This document shows positions 37,712-49,594 of a stretch of 64,000 nt of DNA, piece after piece. Made by a program: the position numbers and the translations under genes. The DNA is from Nymphaea colorata. Lineage: Eukaryota; Streptophyta; Magnoliopsida; Nymphaeales; Nymphaeaceae. The first letter of the stretch is position 1. Each line of letters opens with the position of its first letter. The notes below the pieces were generated by a model. The model did not search any database. It had not been told where the DNA came from and worked only from the letters and a program-made list of their open reading frames with translations. The stretch is from the NCBI RefSeq assembly GCF_008831285.2, contig NC_045148.1, positions 22,820,283-22,884,282 of the forward strand, written 5' to 3'.

Positions 37712-40700
37712 GACGTCCTAAGATCCAAATCTTAGGTAAACGGCTCGGTCAAACCTGACCGAGCTCTTGAGTCAAACAACCGAAGTGAGGGCGGGTCCCC
37801 TCACGAGGTCCCCACCCTGGGTTCAAAAGATCCAAGGGCTCGAACCATTTTCCCCTTGCGCGTGGGCACTAGGCCCGGCTTTGCTTTATGTTTCTCGAGT
37901 AAATAAGTTAGTCTTAGGCTTGTCAATATTAGGATTCGAGGTAGGAACCTAGCCTAGCGGGTTGTGCTTGGCATTTTGGATTTGGGTCTTGGGTAGAGAG
38001 TGAGATCTGGATTGTAGACTTGCTCAAATAGGATTAGTATAAATTTATTTGGATCAATGTAATTGGTATCAAAGATTAAGGAATTAAAAGCATTTTGTGC
38101 AAGGCGCTCTCTCTCCTCCTCGCGAGGCTTGGCTCTCCCTCCTCAATCTCGAGGAATTCTGAAACTATACTCAAAGCACAACTCCTGCCCGAGAGTTCGA
38201 GTGTGTGCCCTCTCATCCCCTCGCGCCCCCTTCTACCGTGGCGTCTTCTTCCTCCTTGAAGATCTCGGAGCACCGGCGGTGAACCAGCCAGCGCTCGAGT
38301 AAGAAGGCTTGCGGCGGATCTTCTTCCTCACCGGCGAAGGTCCCTCCCTTGTCCCCGGTTTCTTCCCCATCGAAACAGCATATCAGCAGTGTTCTGCACC
38401 TTCCTCACGGTCACGGTGGAGTTGAGAGGCAGACCTTGCAGCAGGGAAGATTGAATCCCTTTTCGGATTCAATAACGACGGCAAAAGAAGGTTAGTGGCC
38501 TGATTTCGTGTCTTCCTTTTGTTTTTAGGATTCCGGTCTAGGGGAGAGCACTCCCGGGGTTTTTGTTCTCTCTCGGCGTACCCGAGAGGAGAGCTAGAGT
38601 TCTTAGGTGAAGACTCTCTAGGCGAAGTCCTACTTGCATTTGGAAGATCGGGAAGTCGGCAAGCTATCCTTGCCAAATCAATCGTATGTGCGAATTGGAG
38701 AAACGGCCACGAATCTGAGCTAGATCTCTCAGCCTGTTTCTGCAAATCTGTTCCTCGGTGTAGCAGATCCAAATCTCCTAGTTTGTGAAATCTAGCCGTG
38801 GAACACCCTCGTTTGCATTGGAGCTAGAATCGCTAGCCCCCAAGCTTCGCATTGGTCTATTCCGAGCCGATTCCGACGGTGGAATTGAGAGTTCGGTTGT
38901 CGACCGGATCTCTGCTGTATTCCGGTCAGTTCTGCAATTTCCCGGCCGGCTCGTGATCCCAGGCGTGAAAGGACGACGTTGCCCCTGCACTGGCGAAAGC
39001 TCTAGTGAAGACGACGAGGGCACCTTGGTCAAAATTGGAGGCGTCACTCAAACCGCGCCACCGGCTTCATTAAGTGCGAACCCACTCGACTTCGGCTGAA
39101 CCAGGTAAGTCTAATCTCGTCCCTTGCTCCTGCCACGTGTCCTCCATCCGAGCTATCTCCCTCAGCCCGAAAACCAGTTACTTTCGGAGTGTCCCACGTT
39201 GAGTAGCTTTAGGAACACGTCCCCCTTGAGTCTAGGAACCTTGACACCACCTCGCACCTTTTTGCTTGTTGCTCGGTCTTTCTCTTAGTGCATGAAGTTG
39301 TGGCCTCACATCTGGCCACGTGTCTACTCTCAAGCCTCACGACCCAGCCCTTCCTCCACTTCGTCAAGTCTCTTTTCCACTGAGCGCTCGTGTTTTGCCA
39401 CCTCGCCACTGCCTTTTCCCCTCTTGGCGCGCCACTCCCCCAACTCGCGCCCTCTTTTCCTAGCTTTTAGGACAAGTTCCCTTAGGATTCGCACTCCTCT
39501 TCTCCACCTTTCCACTTAGCCAAACCGCAGCAGATCTCTACCCTTGATCTGTCCACGTGTCGCCATCTCTCCCTCTTCGAAGCCCACTAAGCTACATCGT
39601 GTAGCTATCTTCTCCTTTGCCCGGTTTGTGTCCAGGTTCATCCCCCTTCTCTTTAGGAAAGCACTTTAGCTTTTCCTTGTTGATAGGCACCCCCTTAGCG
39701 CACTCTAGCTGACCCGTTCATCTTGCCAAGTGGCAAGCATCCAGGCCCTCACCCACTCGACCTAACCCACTTGGTCCTAACCCACCTAGACCTTGACCGG
39801 AACTAACCTAGTCAATTCCTTTTGGTCTTGACCCAAGTTGACTAAACCTAACCTTGCCTAGCCTAGTTATAACTCGGTCAAACCCGAGCCATCTTAGGTT
39901 GAACTTAGCTGACTCGAGCTTACCTCGAGTGACTCATTAACCAGACCCACCCGAGCTCAGCTCGTGACCCTTCTCCTTTCTCAGCCTGCTCGCTAAGTCC
40001 CTAACCCGAGCCTTGTCTTAGCCTCCCTTGCTATTTCTTCTACCTCTCGCCTTAGCCAACCTCGTAGCTAGATTAACCTATCTTCCGCACCCAAGTTCTG
40101 TTCCCTCTAGCCTACTCGAGCTCTTAACCTCACTTCACTGAACTAGCCTACCCATAGAGCCCCGCCTGTCCGAGCTAACCTGACCTTAGCTAGGGACTAG
40201 GAACAGCCGGAGACGCTAGCCGCTCGTTAGCCGTCGTCGGCCAGCACCTCGGCCACCCGCGCCGTCGTCGGTATCCTCTGCCGACTCTCGTGGCCGAGCC
40301 ACATCCAACGCCAGGTAGGTAGGCACTACCGCAAGGCTTTCACCCCCCTCGGCCGCGCCGCATCCCGCAGGCGCAACACAGGCGACAGGCGGTCGCCTGT
40401 ACTTTCCGACAGCACCGCGGCTCCCCGCTCGCGCCTTAGGCGACAGGAGGCCGCGCATTCCCAGCTCGACGTCCTACAGCAGGAGGCTGCCCCGTCCGCG
40501 CTCTGCTGCGCCGTCCGTCCGACTGCAGACGACAGTGAGCCGCAGTCCCGCTCGACGTCTGTCTGTCTGTCCTTACCCGACAGCAGGTTTCCGTCTTGGC
40601 TGCTCGTCCGCAGGCTCGCCCTCAACAGCAGGCGGCTGTTCTCAGCAACGTGCTGCCAGTCCGCACCGACAGCAGGCGGTTGTCTCGGCCAGCATTCTGT

Positions 40701-41339
40701 CCACGCCCGTCCGACAGCAGGAGGCTGTCCAGGCCGCGCGCTTCACGCCGACCCGTGAGCTGCAATACCCGGGGTCTAGGCAATTCTGCCCCGTGGTCTC
40801 TCGGCACAGCCAAGGCAGCGCCTTGGCCGGTAACTCTCTCCAGCCCTTGTAGATTCGGGGAGGGTGTTAATTCTGTTTTTTGCATTAGGATTTCATCTAG
40901 TTGGATTAATTTGCTGTTTTAGCCAAGGCTTCGGCCAAGCTCCTCTCTGTGGCACCTCGAGGGCCCTATTGCCCGAGACACGGTCGCAAGGAGCAGACCT
41001 ACCCATTTGCTTTTGTTGGGTGTGGTTTGTCCGTTAGAGTGGTTTGCATGGTTTGGTGTGTTTGTGAGTGAGTTGAGAGTGAATCTTTGTATCGCTCGCG
41101 ATTGTACTAGCCTGTAACCCCTGTAGTTGTTTGTAGTAGGTTATTCCGTAGTTAGGTTGGAAAACTCAACCCTTGTAACTCTGTCCTAGGGAATTTGCGC
41201 CGGGGTTTGTCCGGCCGAGTAGATTACATTGTATTAATTTTACTTAGGAATTTTGGATTTTAGGTAGTACTCAAGTCGGTCTTGGTAGTAGGAGCGTCTG
41301 GATTAGGAAATTCTGGCCTAATCGGGACGAGTCCTAACA
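37429..41339 (+). repeat. 3' LTR of element D (3911 bp)
   Basis: TGTTACGG...CCTAACA. TATAAATT 38038-38045, intron-start-like 39105, hairpin array near 40379-40730, acceptor-like site ending 40922. It keeps about 190 bp lost from the 5' LTR. By eye it differs from the 5' LTR at several dozen positions, more than the two C LTRs differ from each other. Confidence 0.92.
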
Positions 41340-41344
41340 GTGTC

Positions 41345-41454
41345 TCTGTATTTAATTTGTCCTAGGAAAGTCTTCTGGTTGATCCAAGGTGATCTTGGGG
41401 GTAGGCACGGCCGTCGGCTTCAGACTTTGGTCGGCCACGGGCAAGACCTTACCA
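41345..41454 (+). repeat. 3' LTR of element C, last 110 bp (after D)
   Basis: Resumes 'tctgtatttaatttgtcctagg' and ends 'gaccttacca', matching the 5' LTR end 'gacccttcca' with small changes. GATCC follows. Confidence 0.9.
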
Positions 41455-41480
41455 GATCCGTCAAACTGAGCATCAATCTC

Positions 41481-44400
41481 TGTTACGGACCTACCTAGTG
41501 GTCCAGACCCAGCAGGGGCCTAGCTGGCCGAACCTAGTCAGAGGAAGCGCAAGGCTTCCGACCTGTGGGCTCGTTCTCTGCAATACATCAAGAGCAGTCC
41601 CAAGAAGAAGATTGAAGCACCAGATACGGTTGCAGCGGGAGGAGCGGGAGGAGCAACTGGGTCTTCAACGGTGCTTGAATTACGAGAGTCTCAAGGTAAC
41701 TGTGGTCCGAAAGTCAGGTTTGTAGAGTAGAAGAGTCTAAACTCAACGAGCCTAGTCCGCGCGAGCCTTAGAGGCAACCTAGGACTAACGTCTTAGGAAA
41801 CGGTTCGGTCAAACCAGACTGAACCCTTACACTCTTAACCCTAAGTGAGGGCGGGTCCCCTCACGAGGTCCCCACCTTGGGCTGAGCAGGCTCAAGGGTT
41901 AGCTTAATTAGTTTAAGTGTTATGCGCTAGGCCCGGTCTAGTTTGATTTAATGCATTACGTAGCTAGACTTAATTCCTTAGGCGCATTTGCTTTTTGTAA
42001 TAAGGGATTTGGGGCATGTCGCCCTTGGGCATCGAATAAGGGACCTAGCCTGGCGGGTTGTGTCAGGTGCACTTATGTAATTGGGTTGGGTAAAGAGTGA
42101 AGATCTGGATTGTAGATCTAACTCGCATAGGATTGTATAAATAGTTTTAGATCTAAGTGTAATGTATCAAGTTTTATGAAATTAAGTTCATTTGGAGTCG
42201 AGTACTCTCTCTCCTCCTCACAAGGTCTGCCATTTCCCTTTGTGGAGTCCGTAATCTCTTGTCTCCCGTCTTTTTCACCGAGGAGTGAACCAGGCGTCTT
42301 CTCCCTCTCGCGCCCCCTTGGCCCGTGGCGATTTCTCATCCATTGAAGAGCTTTGGAGCACCGGCGTCTTCGACGAAGGCCCAAAGGCACGGCTCGGGCG
42401 GATCTCCTCCTCACCGGCGGCGGATTCTCCCTTGACCACGTAAGTACCCCTACCGGTTTTCATTAAAACTGTAATCAGAGCCTTCTCCTTGAACACGAAG
42501 GGGTTGAAAGTCTGATTTCAGAAATAGGGAAGGTTGAAGACGCAGGTCTGATCCTCGACTTCAACGGGACGCGTTCAATTGTTGATTCATTCGATTTCTT
42601 GTGTGAATAACGTATCGAGTTAGGGACAATCTCAAGCCGAATCATCCACGATCAGTTCTGTTCTTGGCGTACCCAGGATCGGAGTTGAGACCTCTGGTTC
42701 AGTCGGCTCGAGAGGCCTTTTATTCGATCTTAATCACCCAAGCGATCGCTTAGATTAACCATTGATCGCTAGAGAAATATACTCGGTGGAAGAGCTTCGC
42801 AAATCATTGAAAATAAGCTCTGAATTCTTCCATTTGAGCTCTCGGTCCAGAGATATAAAATTCAGAAAAAGTCGTGAATCTGGCCATGGAAAAACAGTAA
42901 GAACTAGCTTAAAAGGGTCGTCCGAAGAAAAGCTCCAAAATAGTGTAATTCGGGCGGAATCCGACGGCTAGGTTGGAAGATCGGTACCTCGCCGGAAAAG
43001 AGGCTAATTCCGGTCGCCGCTGCTAAATCCGGCGTCCGCCATTGCCCTTCAAGCCGAGGACTGTTCTGCCCTCCTCCTTCCTGTTTTTGTTAAAATTCAT
43101 TAAGGGTAGTTCGGACTGTTAAAGTGAAGAAGAGGATTCCGGTCGCCGGTGAGCTTGGAGCACTCCACCGTGAACGCCAGCCAAGTCCGGGTAAGTCTCC
43201 TCGTTCTTCATCTCCACCGTCCAAGTGTCCACGTGTCAGCCATCGAACCAATCAGTCCAGAATCTCCTCCACGTCAGCTCCACCTGTCCTACTCGAGATT
43301 AGCTCGAGAATTAGTGGCCCTAGTTTTTAGGAGAGTCCCACGCCTTTCTCCCTAACTTTCTCAAGTTGCTTTTTGATTAAGTCTCATCCCTAGTCGCATG
43401 AATCCTTGACCGTTCATCCAGCCACGTGTCCTCATTGTGTGCGTCCTCTTAGCCACGTCACAGCCAGCTCGAGCAGCAGCTTGCCAGCTCAGTCCCACGT
43501 CTGCCAAGTGTCCCACGTCCCTCGCATCCACCTCCCCTTTGCGAGCCTTAACCGAGTCCACTTTCCCCCTTTCTCTCCACGCCTTTAGGAAGTGTCCCCA
43601 ACTTTTAGCACACGTCCTCCTTCTTTTCCCCAGCTGTAGGACACCTCATATCGCATGCAACCTACACCCTTCATCTGCTCCACGTGTCCAAATCTCCCTG
43701 CTTGAGAGAAAAGCAAGCGCCACCTCGCCCTTGACCCCTTCACTCGCATCCAGCTCGAGGCCACCTTTCCTAAGATTTAGGAAAAGGCTTCCCTTCTTTT
43801 CCTTGTCGCTAGGGATCTCCCTCGCGTCCTCTAGCAGCCCTTGATCTAGCCACGCGGCATAGATCCGGCACACCATCATTGGCACGACCCGCCAAGCCCA
43901 TCCGAACCCACCTAGGCTACCTCACACGCTACCTAATCCCTTAGGTCAACCCACTTACCTTGACCAGATCTAGTCTTAGTTGACTTACCCTCACCTAGCC
44001 CACTTAGGTAACCTGGTCAAACCCTTGACCCAGTCGACCTAGCCTAGTTGACTCGAGCCTACCTCGAGTGCCCCTTGACCATCTCTCCCGAACCCAATAA
44101 CTCGGTCTAGTAGCAGCCATCTTCTAGTCGACCCTAGCTCTCTCTCGGTCTCTCTTTAGACTTGACCCGAGCTTAGGTTCATTAGTCCGAAACCAGCCTC
44201 TTAGCCTCTCTCGTAGATAGGTTACCTCTCTCCCTCACCTAAGCTCCTTACCTTCTCGGCTTACCCCTGCTCTGAACCCATCTCACCCAGACCAGCTGTC
44301 CCTTAGAGCCCCGCCGCACCAAGCCAGCCGGCCTTAGTTAGAGACCAGGCACAGCCGGCGCTAGCCTTGCGTTAAGCGTTTCCGGCCAGCACCTTGGCCA

Positions 44401-45373
44401 GCTTCCCGCCGACGGTCTCTGCCCGTCGACAGCCTTGGCCGAGCCAGTCCAGCAGCCAGGCAGGTAGGCATTGCCTTATCGGCTCTCGCCCCCCTCGGCC
44501 GCGTCCGCAGCAAGCAGGCGCATTCCAGGCGGCAGTCCGTCGCCCGTCCGTCGGTCTCCAGCAGCAAGCGACAGTCGGCCGCAGGTGACTCGTCATCCTG
44601 CAGCGTCAGTAGCAGACTTCCAGTCGGCCGAGCGCTCTTCTCTCCGACCTGAAGCGGCAGCAGCAGAAGTCCGTCGATCGCTAGCTTCCGTCGGCCCCGC
44701 ATCGGCAGCAACAGTCAGCTCCCGCCCAAGCGTCTCGCCAGCCATCTCGGACAGCCGGCGACTGTCCCAGGCCGCGCGCTTCACGCCGGCCCGTGAGCTG
44801 AGTTGCCCGGGAATCGGTTTTCAACCCGTGGCCTGTCCGTGCAGCCAAGGTTTTTCCTTGGCAGGTACGTTTCTCATCCCCCTTGTAGTCGTGGGAGGGT
44901 GTTAATTGCTTTTGTATTAGGAAGCATATTAGTTTTCTTCCTTTACTGCTTTAGCCCAGGCTTCGGCCTTGCTCCCCTCTGTGGCACCTCAAGGGCCTAT
45001 TGCTCGAGACACGGTCACAAGGAGCCGACCGTCCTATTTGCTTTCCGTAGGGTGTGATTGCGCGTTAGTCGTGGTTTGTATGGTTTGCTTGAGTGAGCTG
45101 TGAGAGTCAAATTGTATCGCTCGCGCTTGTAAGGCCTTATAACCCATTGTAGTATTTTGTAGTAGGATTCAGCCCTAGCTAGGAATTGGGAAAGGGTTTT
45201 CCGCACCTGTATTCCAGTCCTAAGGGAATTTGCGCCGGGGATTGTCCGGCCGGGTAGATTCATTGTTTAATTTTTTTAGGATTTTGAATTTTAGACAACA
45301 ACCCTCAAGGAGACTTGGGAACTAGGACGCTCTTGGTTCGGACTTTCTAGCCCAACCGGGATCGTGCCTAACA
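41481..45373 (+). repeat. LTR 'E' (3893 bp), 5' LTR of a truncated element
   Basis: TGTTACGG...GCCTAACA followed by AT-TGGTATCAGAGC, so it is a 5' LTR. TATAAATA 42136-42143, CCGG|GTAAGT intron start 43191, GCCAAGG-ttttt-CCTTGGC near 44840, acceptor-like TTTAG ending 44954, AGGC-TTCG-GCCT. The tail-coding start reads RKRKASDLWARSLQ and AAGGAGGATG. The 26 bp before it (41455-41480) resemble an old leader fragment. Confidence 0.85.
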
Positions 45374-45450
45374 ATTGGTATCAGAGCCACCTTGAGGCTT
45401 TTTGTCTGTCAATTTGAGCACCGACCCACGAAGATTCAGCTTCAGAGGGT
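45374..45450 (+). other. PBS and leader stub after LTR E
   Basis: PBS TGGTATCAGAGC at 45376-45387, then 'caatttgagcaccgacc...agcttcagaggg', as in the D leader, until the sequence switches abruptly to LTR H near 45451. Gag, pol and the 3' LTR of this element are gone. Confidence 0.75.
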
Positions 45451-48400
45451 CCAAGCCTGTATGGGTAGGTCTAAAAGGGCTTGTAAGGGCAGGAAGCAAG
45501 TTCACCAAGGCGATCAGACCAGCTGAAGGGGTTAAAGAGCAGCTTGGAGTTATTGCAGTTGGTGGAGCGGGCGGAGCAACAACGGTCAAGTGCAAGAGAT
45601 TTCAGATTGAACCTCACGGCGGTAAAGATCCAATTCTAGGATCCACTCACGTAAGTCGTTTAAACCTTTGTTGAGTCCTAGAACCAAGATGGAACGTGGT
45701 GAGCCTAGGTGAAACCTAGGCAAATCGGGTTGAGCCCACCCGAGCTTAACCTTGCGCCCAAGTGCAACGGATCTCCAAAGATCCGTGGGTCTAGTATCGC
45801 CCTTGGACGGATAGCGTCCAATTCATAGTAGATTTGGTTTACTTTAGTTTTTGAATTGTTTCTTTAGTGAACCGGTTCGGAATGTGAACCGAGTTGCTTA
45901 GGCTAGTATTTAAACAATTGATACCTTGTAATTAGTATGCTTTTTGACAATAATGAATTGAAGGAATTGTGTTGGGTGGAATGCCCTTTCTCTCTCTCGA
46001 ATTCCCCTTGGCTCACCCCTCTCCCGCGGTGGTCTCCCTTCTCTCCTTGGCGTCCCTTCTCATCCATGGCGCAGCCTCTTCTCCCCCACTCGTCCTCATG
46101 GTATCTCCCTAGCCTAGTGCCATCTCCCTTGGCGTCGTCTTCAATCCAATCCCCACGGTGAAGATTGCATCGTCTTCAGCCAGCTCTACAACCGAAGGTC
46201 TTTTCGTCTTCTCTACCTTGTTTTCTTGTCTTGTTCCCTTCCCCTCGACCTATGGCAAAAGGCTCTTGGAACCACAAAGGCTCCGGCGTATCGCGGCTCC
46301 TTGGACCACGAAGTTCCCCCATGGCAAGCCAGCTAGATTCGGTGCCTACCTTCGGACCACGCGAGGGCAGAGAGGCTGATCTACATCCGGGAAGATTGAG
46401 GTCGTCCATGAAAGCGAGCAGCCTCAATATCGACACAAATTCAGGTTGGTACTTGAGATTCTAAGCCGAAGACGGATTGCTTGTTGGGTGCGTTCTAGAG
46501 GTGACTTCAACTGCGACCTAGGCCTGATTCACGGTGCTAAACCCGTGAGGAGGTTCTGGTTTTCCGGTGGAAAACTACTCTTAGACCCTCTCTTACAAGG
46601 TCCGGATTCGGCGCTCTATCTCTTGGATCGAACCCCCCAATTCTATGAGAAACCGGTGGTGAAAAGGCCTCCAAAAGGGGTCTAAGGCACTTCGGTTTCA
46701 AGAGGAATTCCACCTGCACAAACAGAAGTAAGAAAGGATTGAAATCGGTGGATAGAAGCGTTAACACGATAGAAAAACTATATCATCGTGTTCGCCCATG
46801 GAAGAACATCAAGTCGGCCGAATTTGGTGAACATCCAAGCCCTTTTGGATAGGACTGCCCTTGGCCGGAATTGACCAATTCCAGTGACCGCTGCAACACC
46901 TCCGGTCACCTCTGTTATTTCAGGCGACAAAGGACAGATCTGCCCTCGAGTTAGTCCGAGCTTCAAGGTAGCACGTGGGGGGTATTCTGGTCATCACTTG
47001 GAGGATCGCCCTAGGGATCAACCCTAGCCGCCAGTGCTTCAACGTGCGCTCCTTGGCCGCCGGTCCCCAATTGGTAAGTTCATCTCGCTCTTTCCTTGTT
47101 CAATCTTGGACGTCCGTTGTACCACGTGTCGACCATCCCCCACATCAGCCTTGGTCGAGCCAGCCAGCTGAATTGATCCCAGCCGAAATCCCCTAAACCT
47201 CGTCATATCCCATGAATCTAGGAATCTCATCTCTAGTGGCCACCCCATTCCGTTTGGTGTTCATCCCTCTTCACCCAAAACCCTAGTCGCATAGCCTCCC
47301 AACCCTTGATGCTCCCACGTGTCTCAATCTTGTAGAACCCATTGCCACCTCGTTAGCCGGCTTGCCCCCTTCACCAGTGGCCTGGCCCCATGCGTTTTCC
47401 TCCTTCATCTCACGCGTCTTCTCCTCCCACGTTTTTGGTAACCCCCTTGACGTGTCTGTACCCTTTCCTACTTCGTCTCCATCTCATCCAAGTGTGACCC
47501 TTGCCTAAACCATAGTCTACTCCATTCCCTGGTCAAAGGCCACGTGTCTCCCTCTCGAGAGAGCAGAAGATCTCGCCAGCCCTCCTTGGATTCTTCCATT
47601 AACTTCGTGAAGATCCTGGATTGATTCTTCCCCTACCCGTTAGGAAAGAATCAACCGTTCCTTTCCTTTTCGCTAGATATTCTCTAGCGCCTCTTCTTTG
47701 TGGCCTCTCCCTCTGTCACGTCCTGCCTCTTTTGGCGCCCTCTCTCTTAGTTAGGTAAGTCCCCCACCTGGCCCTAACCGAGTAGGTCAACCCCCGTATC
47801 CCAGATCTTGCTCCTTCTTCGGGTAAGATTGCCACCTCACCCCTTAATTGCGTAACTTGCGCCCTTCCCATTTAGCCAACCCAACTCCCTCGCGCCTCCT
47901 TTCCTCTTCTTTTGGAAAGTAGCCCCAACGGGCCTAAGACAACCCAATCCCAGGTTGCCAAGGGTCCGAACCCACCTTGCACGGCTAGACCCAAGCCGCC
48001 CCTACCTTCCGCACCTACCCTTCTTCCTTGGAGTCAACTCCGTCGCACCCGTTCCTAAGTCAGCGCTAAGTCAACCCAAGCCTAGACCTGACCCAACCAT
48101 CCTTAAACGGACCCACTTGTAGTTAGGTCTACCGAGCTCTAAACCGAGCTCTACTCCCTAGTTAGGATCACTGGGTTCTAGACCGAACCCTACCAAGTCA
48201 GTTCGTCTCTTGTGGGCGCCACTCCACTAGGCAAGACCAGCCTAGCCGCAACCCTTCCCGATTAGGCAACCTCTGGCGCCACCACTCCAGCCCTACTAGG
48301 CAACTTCCCCTTAGGCTCCATTCTTACCCACCCAACTATCCTTAAACCTCCCTCAGTCAATTTAGGCAACCCTTAGCCTGCGGCCCTTCCTATCTCTAAG

Positions 48401-49594
48401 ATAGGAAATTACTTGCCGTCTCCCTCTCATTCCCTCTTAGTCAACCTTAGAGCCCCGAGCCTACCTCGTGGGTCCCTCTTGACCTATTCACCGGGCTCCA
48501 TACACTCGGCCCGCCTAGTTTGACCTACCCACTTAGCTTAACCCTCACCGCATCTTGGTCAATCTTGACCACGACCTTCGAGCGCAAGCTCAACCTAGCC
48601 AGCCACTACGACCCACCTTGTAGTTAGGCTCCCTCTTCTGCACCAAAAGCTTACCTACCTCGGCCAACCCCAGCCCTAAACCATCTTGACTAAACCGGCC
48701 ACCCTTCTAGAGCCCTATCGCACCTAGCCCACCCGAACCTTAGTTAGGTTTAGGTTCTCCGGATAAGCTAGTCCCCTTGCTAGCTCCCCCAGTCCTCTCC
48801 CCCTGTTCGAGACAGCTCCGGCCACCCTTGGCCGCACTCTACCCCACGCCCTAGCGACAGGTGGTCGCTTGGCCTCTCGGCGCACGAGACTCCTCGGCAG
48901 CAGGAGGCTGCGAATGCCTGTTTTTCTTAGGCGTCTCGCCTAAGCTCCAGCCCCTCTCGGCCCTTCTCTAAGGGTCCCGACTGCAGGCATCCGCTTCTCT
49001 CCCCCATATCTATGCGGGAACTGTCCTCGCCCGAAAATCCAGAGACGTAGCTGTGATACCCGGGATTTGGCTTTCATCCCGTGGTCCTATCTCGCGGATT
49101 CGCCAAGCTTGCTTGGCAGGTTTGACTCTTTCTCCCCCTTGTAGTCCGCGGGTGGTAGTTTAGGTACTTGTTAGTTTGATTTCTGCAATTGCTTTAGCCT
49201 GGCTACGGCCATAGTCCTCCCTAGTGGTACCTCTAAGGCGCAAGTGCCAAAGACACGACCACAGAGGGTTCGACCTTCCTATTTGGGATTCGGCGTGGTT
49301 TGATCGTTAGTGAATGGTTTGTGTGGTTTGATGAGTGAGATGCGAGTGCTCTTATGTATAGCGAACGCTTGTAAGGGCTCACACCCCTTGTAGTTGCTTG
49401 TAGTAGGATATAATTTAGCTATGTTTTTTGGGAACACCTTACTTGTACATCTCGTCCTATTGGGTTTGCGTCGGGGTCTTGTCCGGCCGGGTAGTTCCCT
49501 GTATTGATGTGAATAGGTTTTAGTTCAGGCGAACCTCGAGAGATCTTGGCTATAGGGTTGAACACTCGGGTTAGTCGACCGTGGGTTTCGAATC
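45451..49594 (+). repeat. Divergent LTR 'H', 5'-truncated and cut by LTR F
   Basis: It lacks the TGTTAC start but shows VGGAGGATT-type tail coding (45560-45590), TATTTAAA near 45906, TTG|GTAAGT intron start 47074, two AGGNG hairpins (48853-48869, 48897-48911), GCCAAG-cttg-CTTGGC (49102-49117), acceptor-like CTTTAG ending 49197, GGC-TACG-GCC (49201-49210), and the late 'gtccggccgggtag' block. The interior is mostly unlike the other LTRs, so this is an older or different subfamily. No host gene is seen across these 4 kb. Confidence 0.75.

Larger units (their letters stand above)
28252..41339 (+). mobile_element. Element D: full-length chromovirus inside the 3' LTR of C
   Basis: 5' LTR 28252-32008 (3757 bp), leader 32009-32543, polyprotein 32544-37711, polypurine tract 37415-37428, 3' LTR 37429-41339 (3911 bp). 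The TSD GTGTC is at 28247-28251 and 41340-41344. The 5' LTR lacks two segments present in the 3' LTR (around 29043 and 29100), while the 3' LTR lacks 12 bp near 37590. The polyprotein is nearly open but carries two stops, a 10-nt deletion and a changed protease active site. Confidence 0.94.
17820..41454 (+). mobile_element. Element C: non-autonomous LTR element with an FHA-like ORF (interrupted by D)
   Basis: 5' LTR 17820-21353 and 3' LTR 24828-28251 plus 41345-41454 are both 3534 bp. They start TGATACGG and differ by roughly two dozen substitutions by eye. The TSD GATCC is at 17815-17819 and 41455-41459. The internal region (21354-24827) carries two primer-site copies, a leader homologous to D/G with two AGGNG hairpins, and two ORFs in one frame, but no protease, RT, RNase H or integrase. 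It therefore depends on another element. Element D (28252-41339) sits inside its 3' LTR. Confidence 0.92.

Noticed and set aside
41455-41480. Separate small mobile element between C and E
   Set aside because: Only 26 bp, and it joins to the sequence left of C once C and its TSD are removed.
46158-46464. Host gene fragment in LTR H (73- and 99-codon frames)
   Set aside because: H has LTR landmarks in order on both sides of it (tail coding, TATA-like, donor, hairpins, acceptor). The frames overlap each other and carry no domain.
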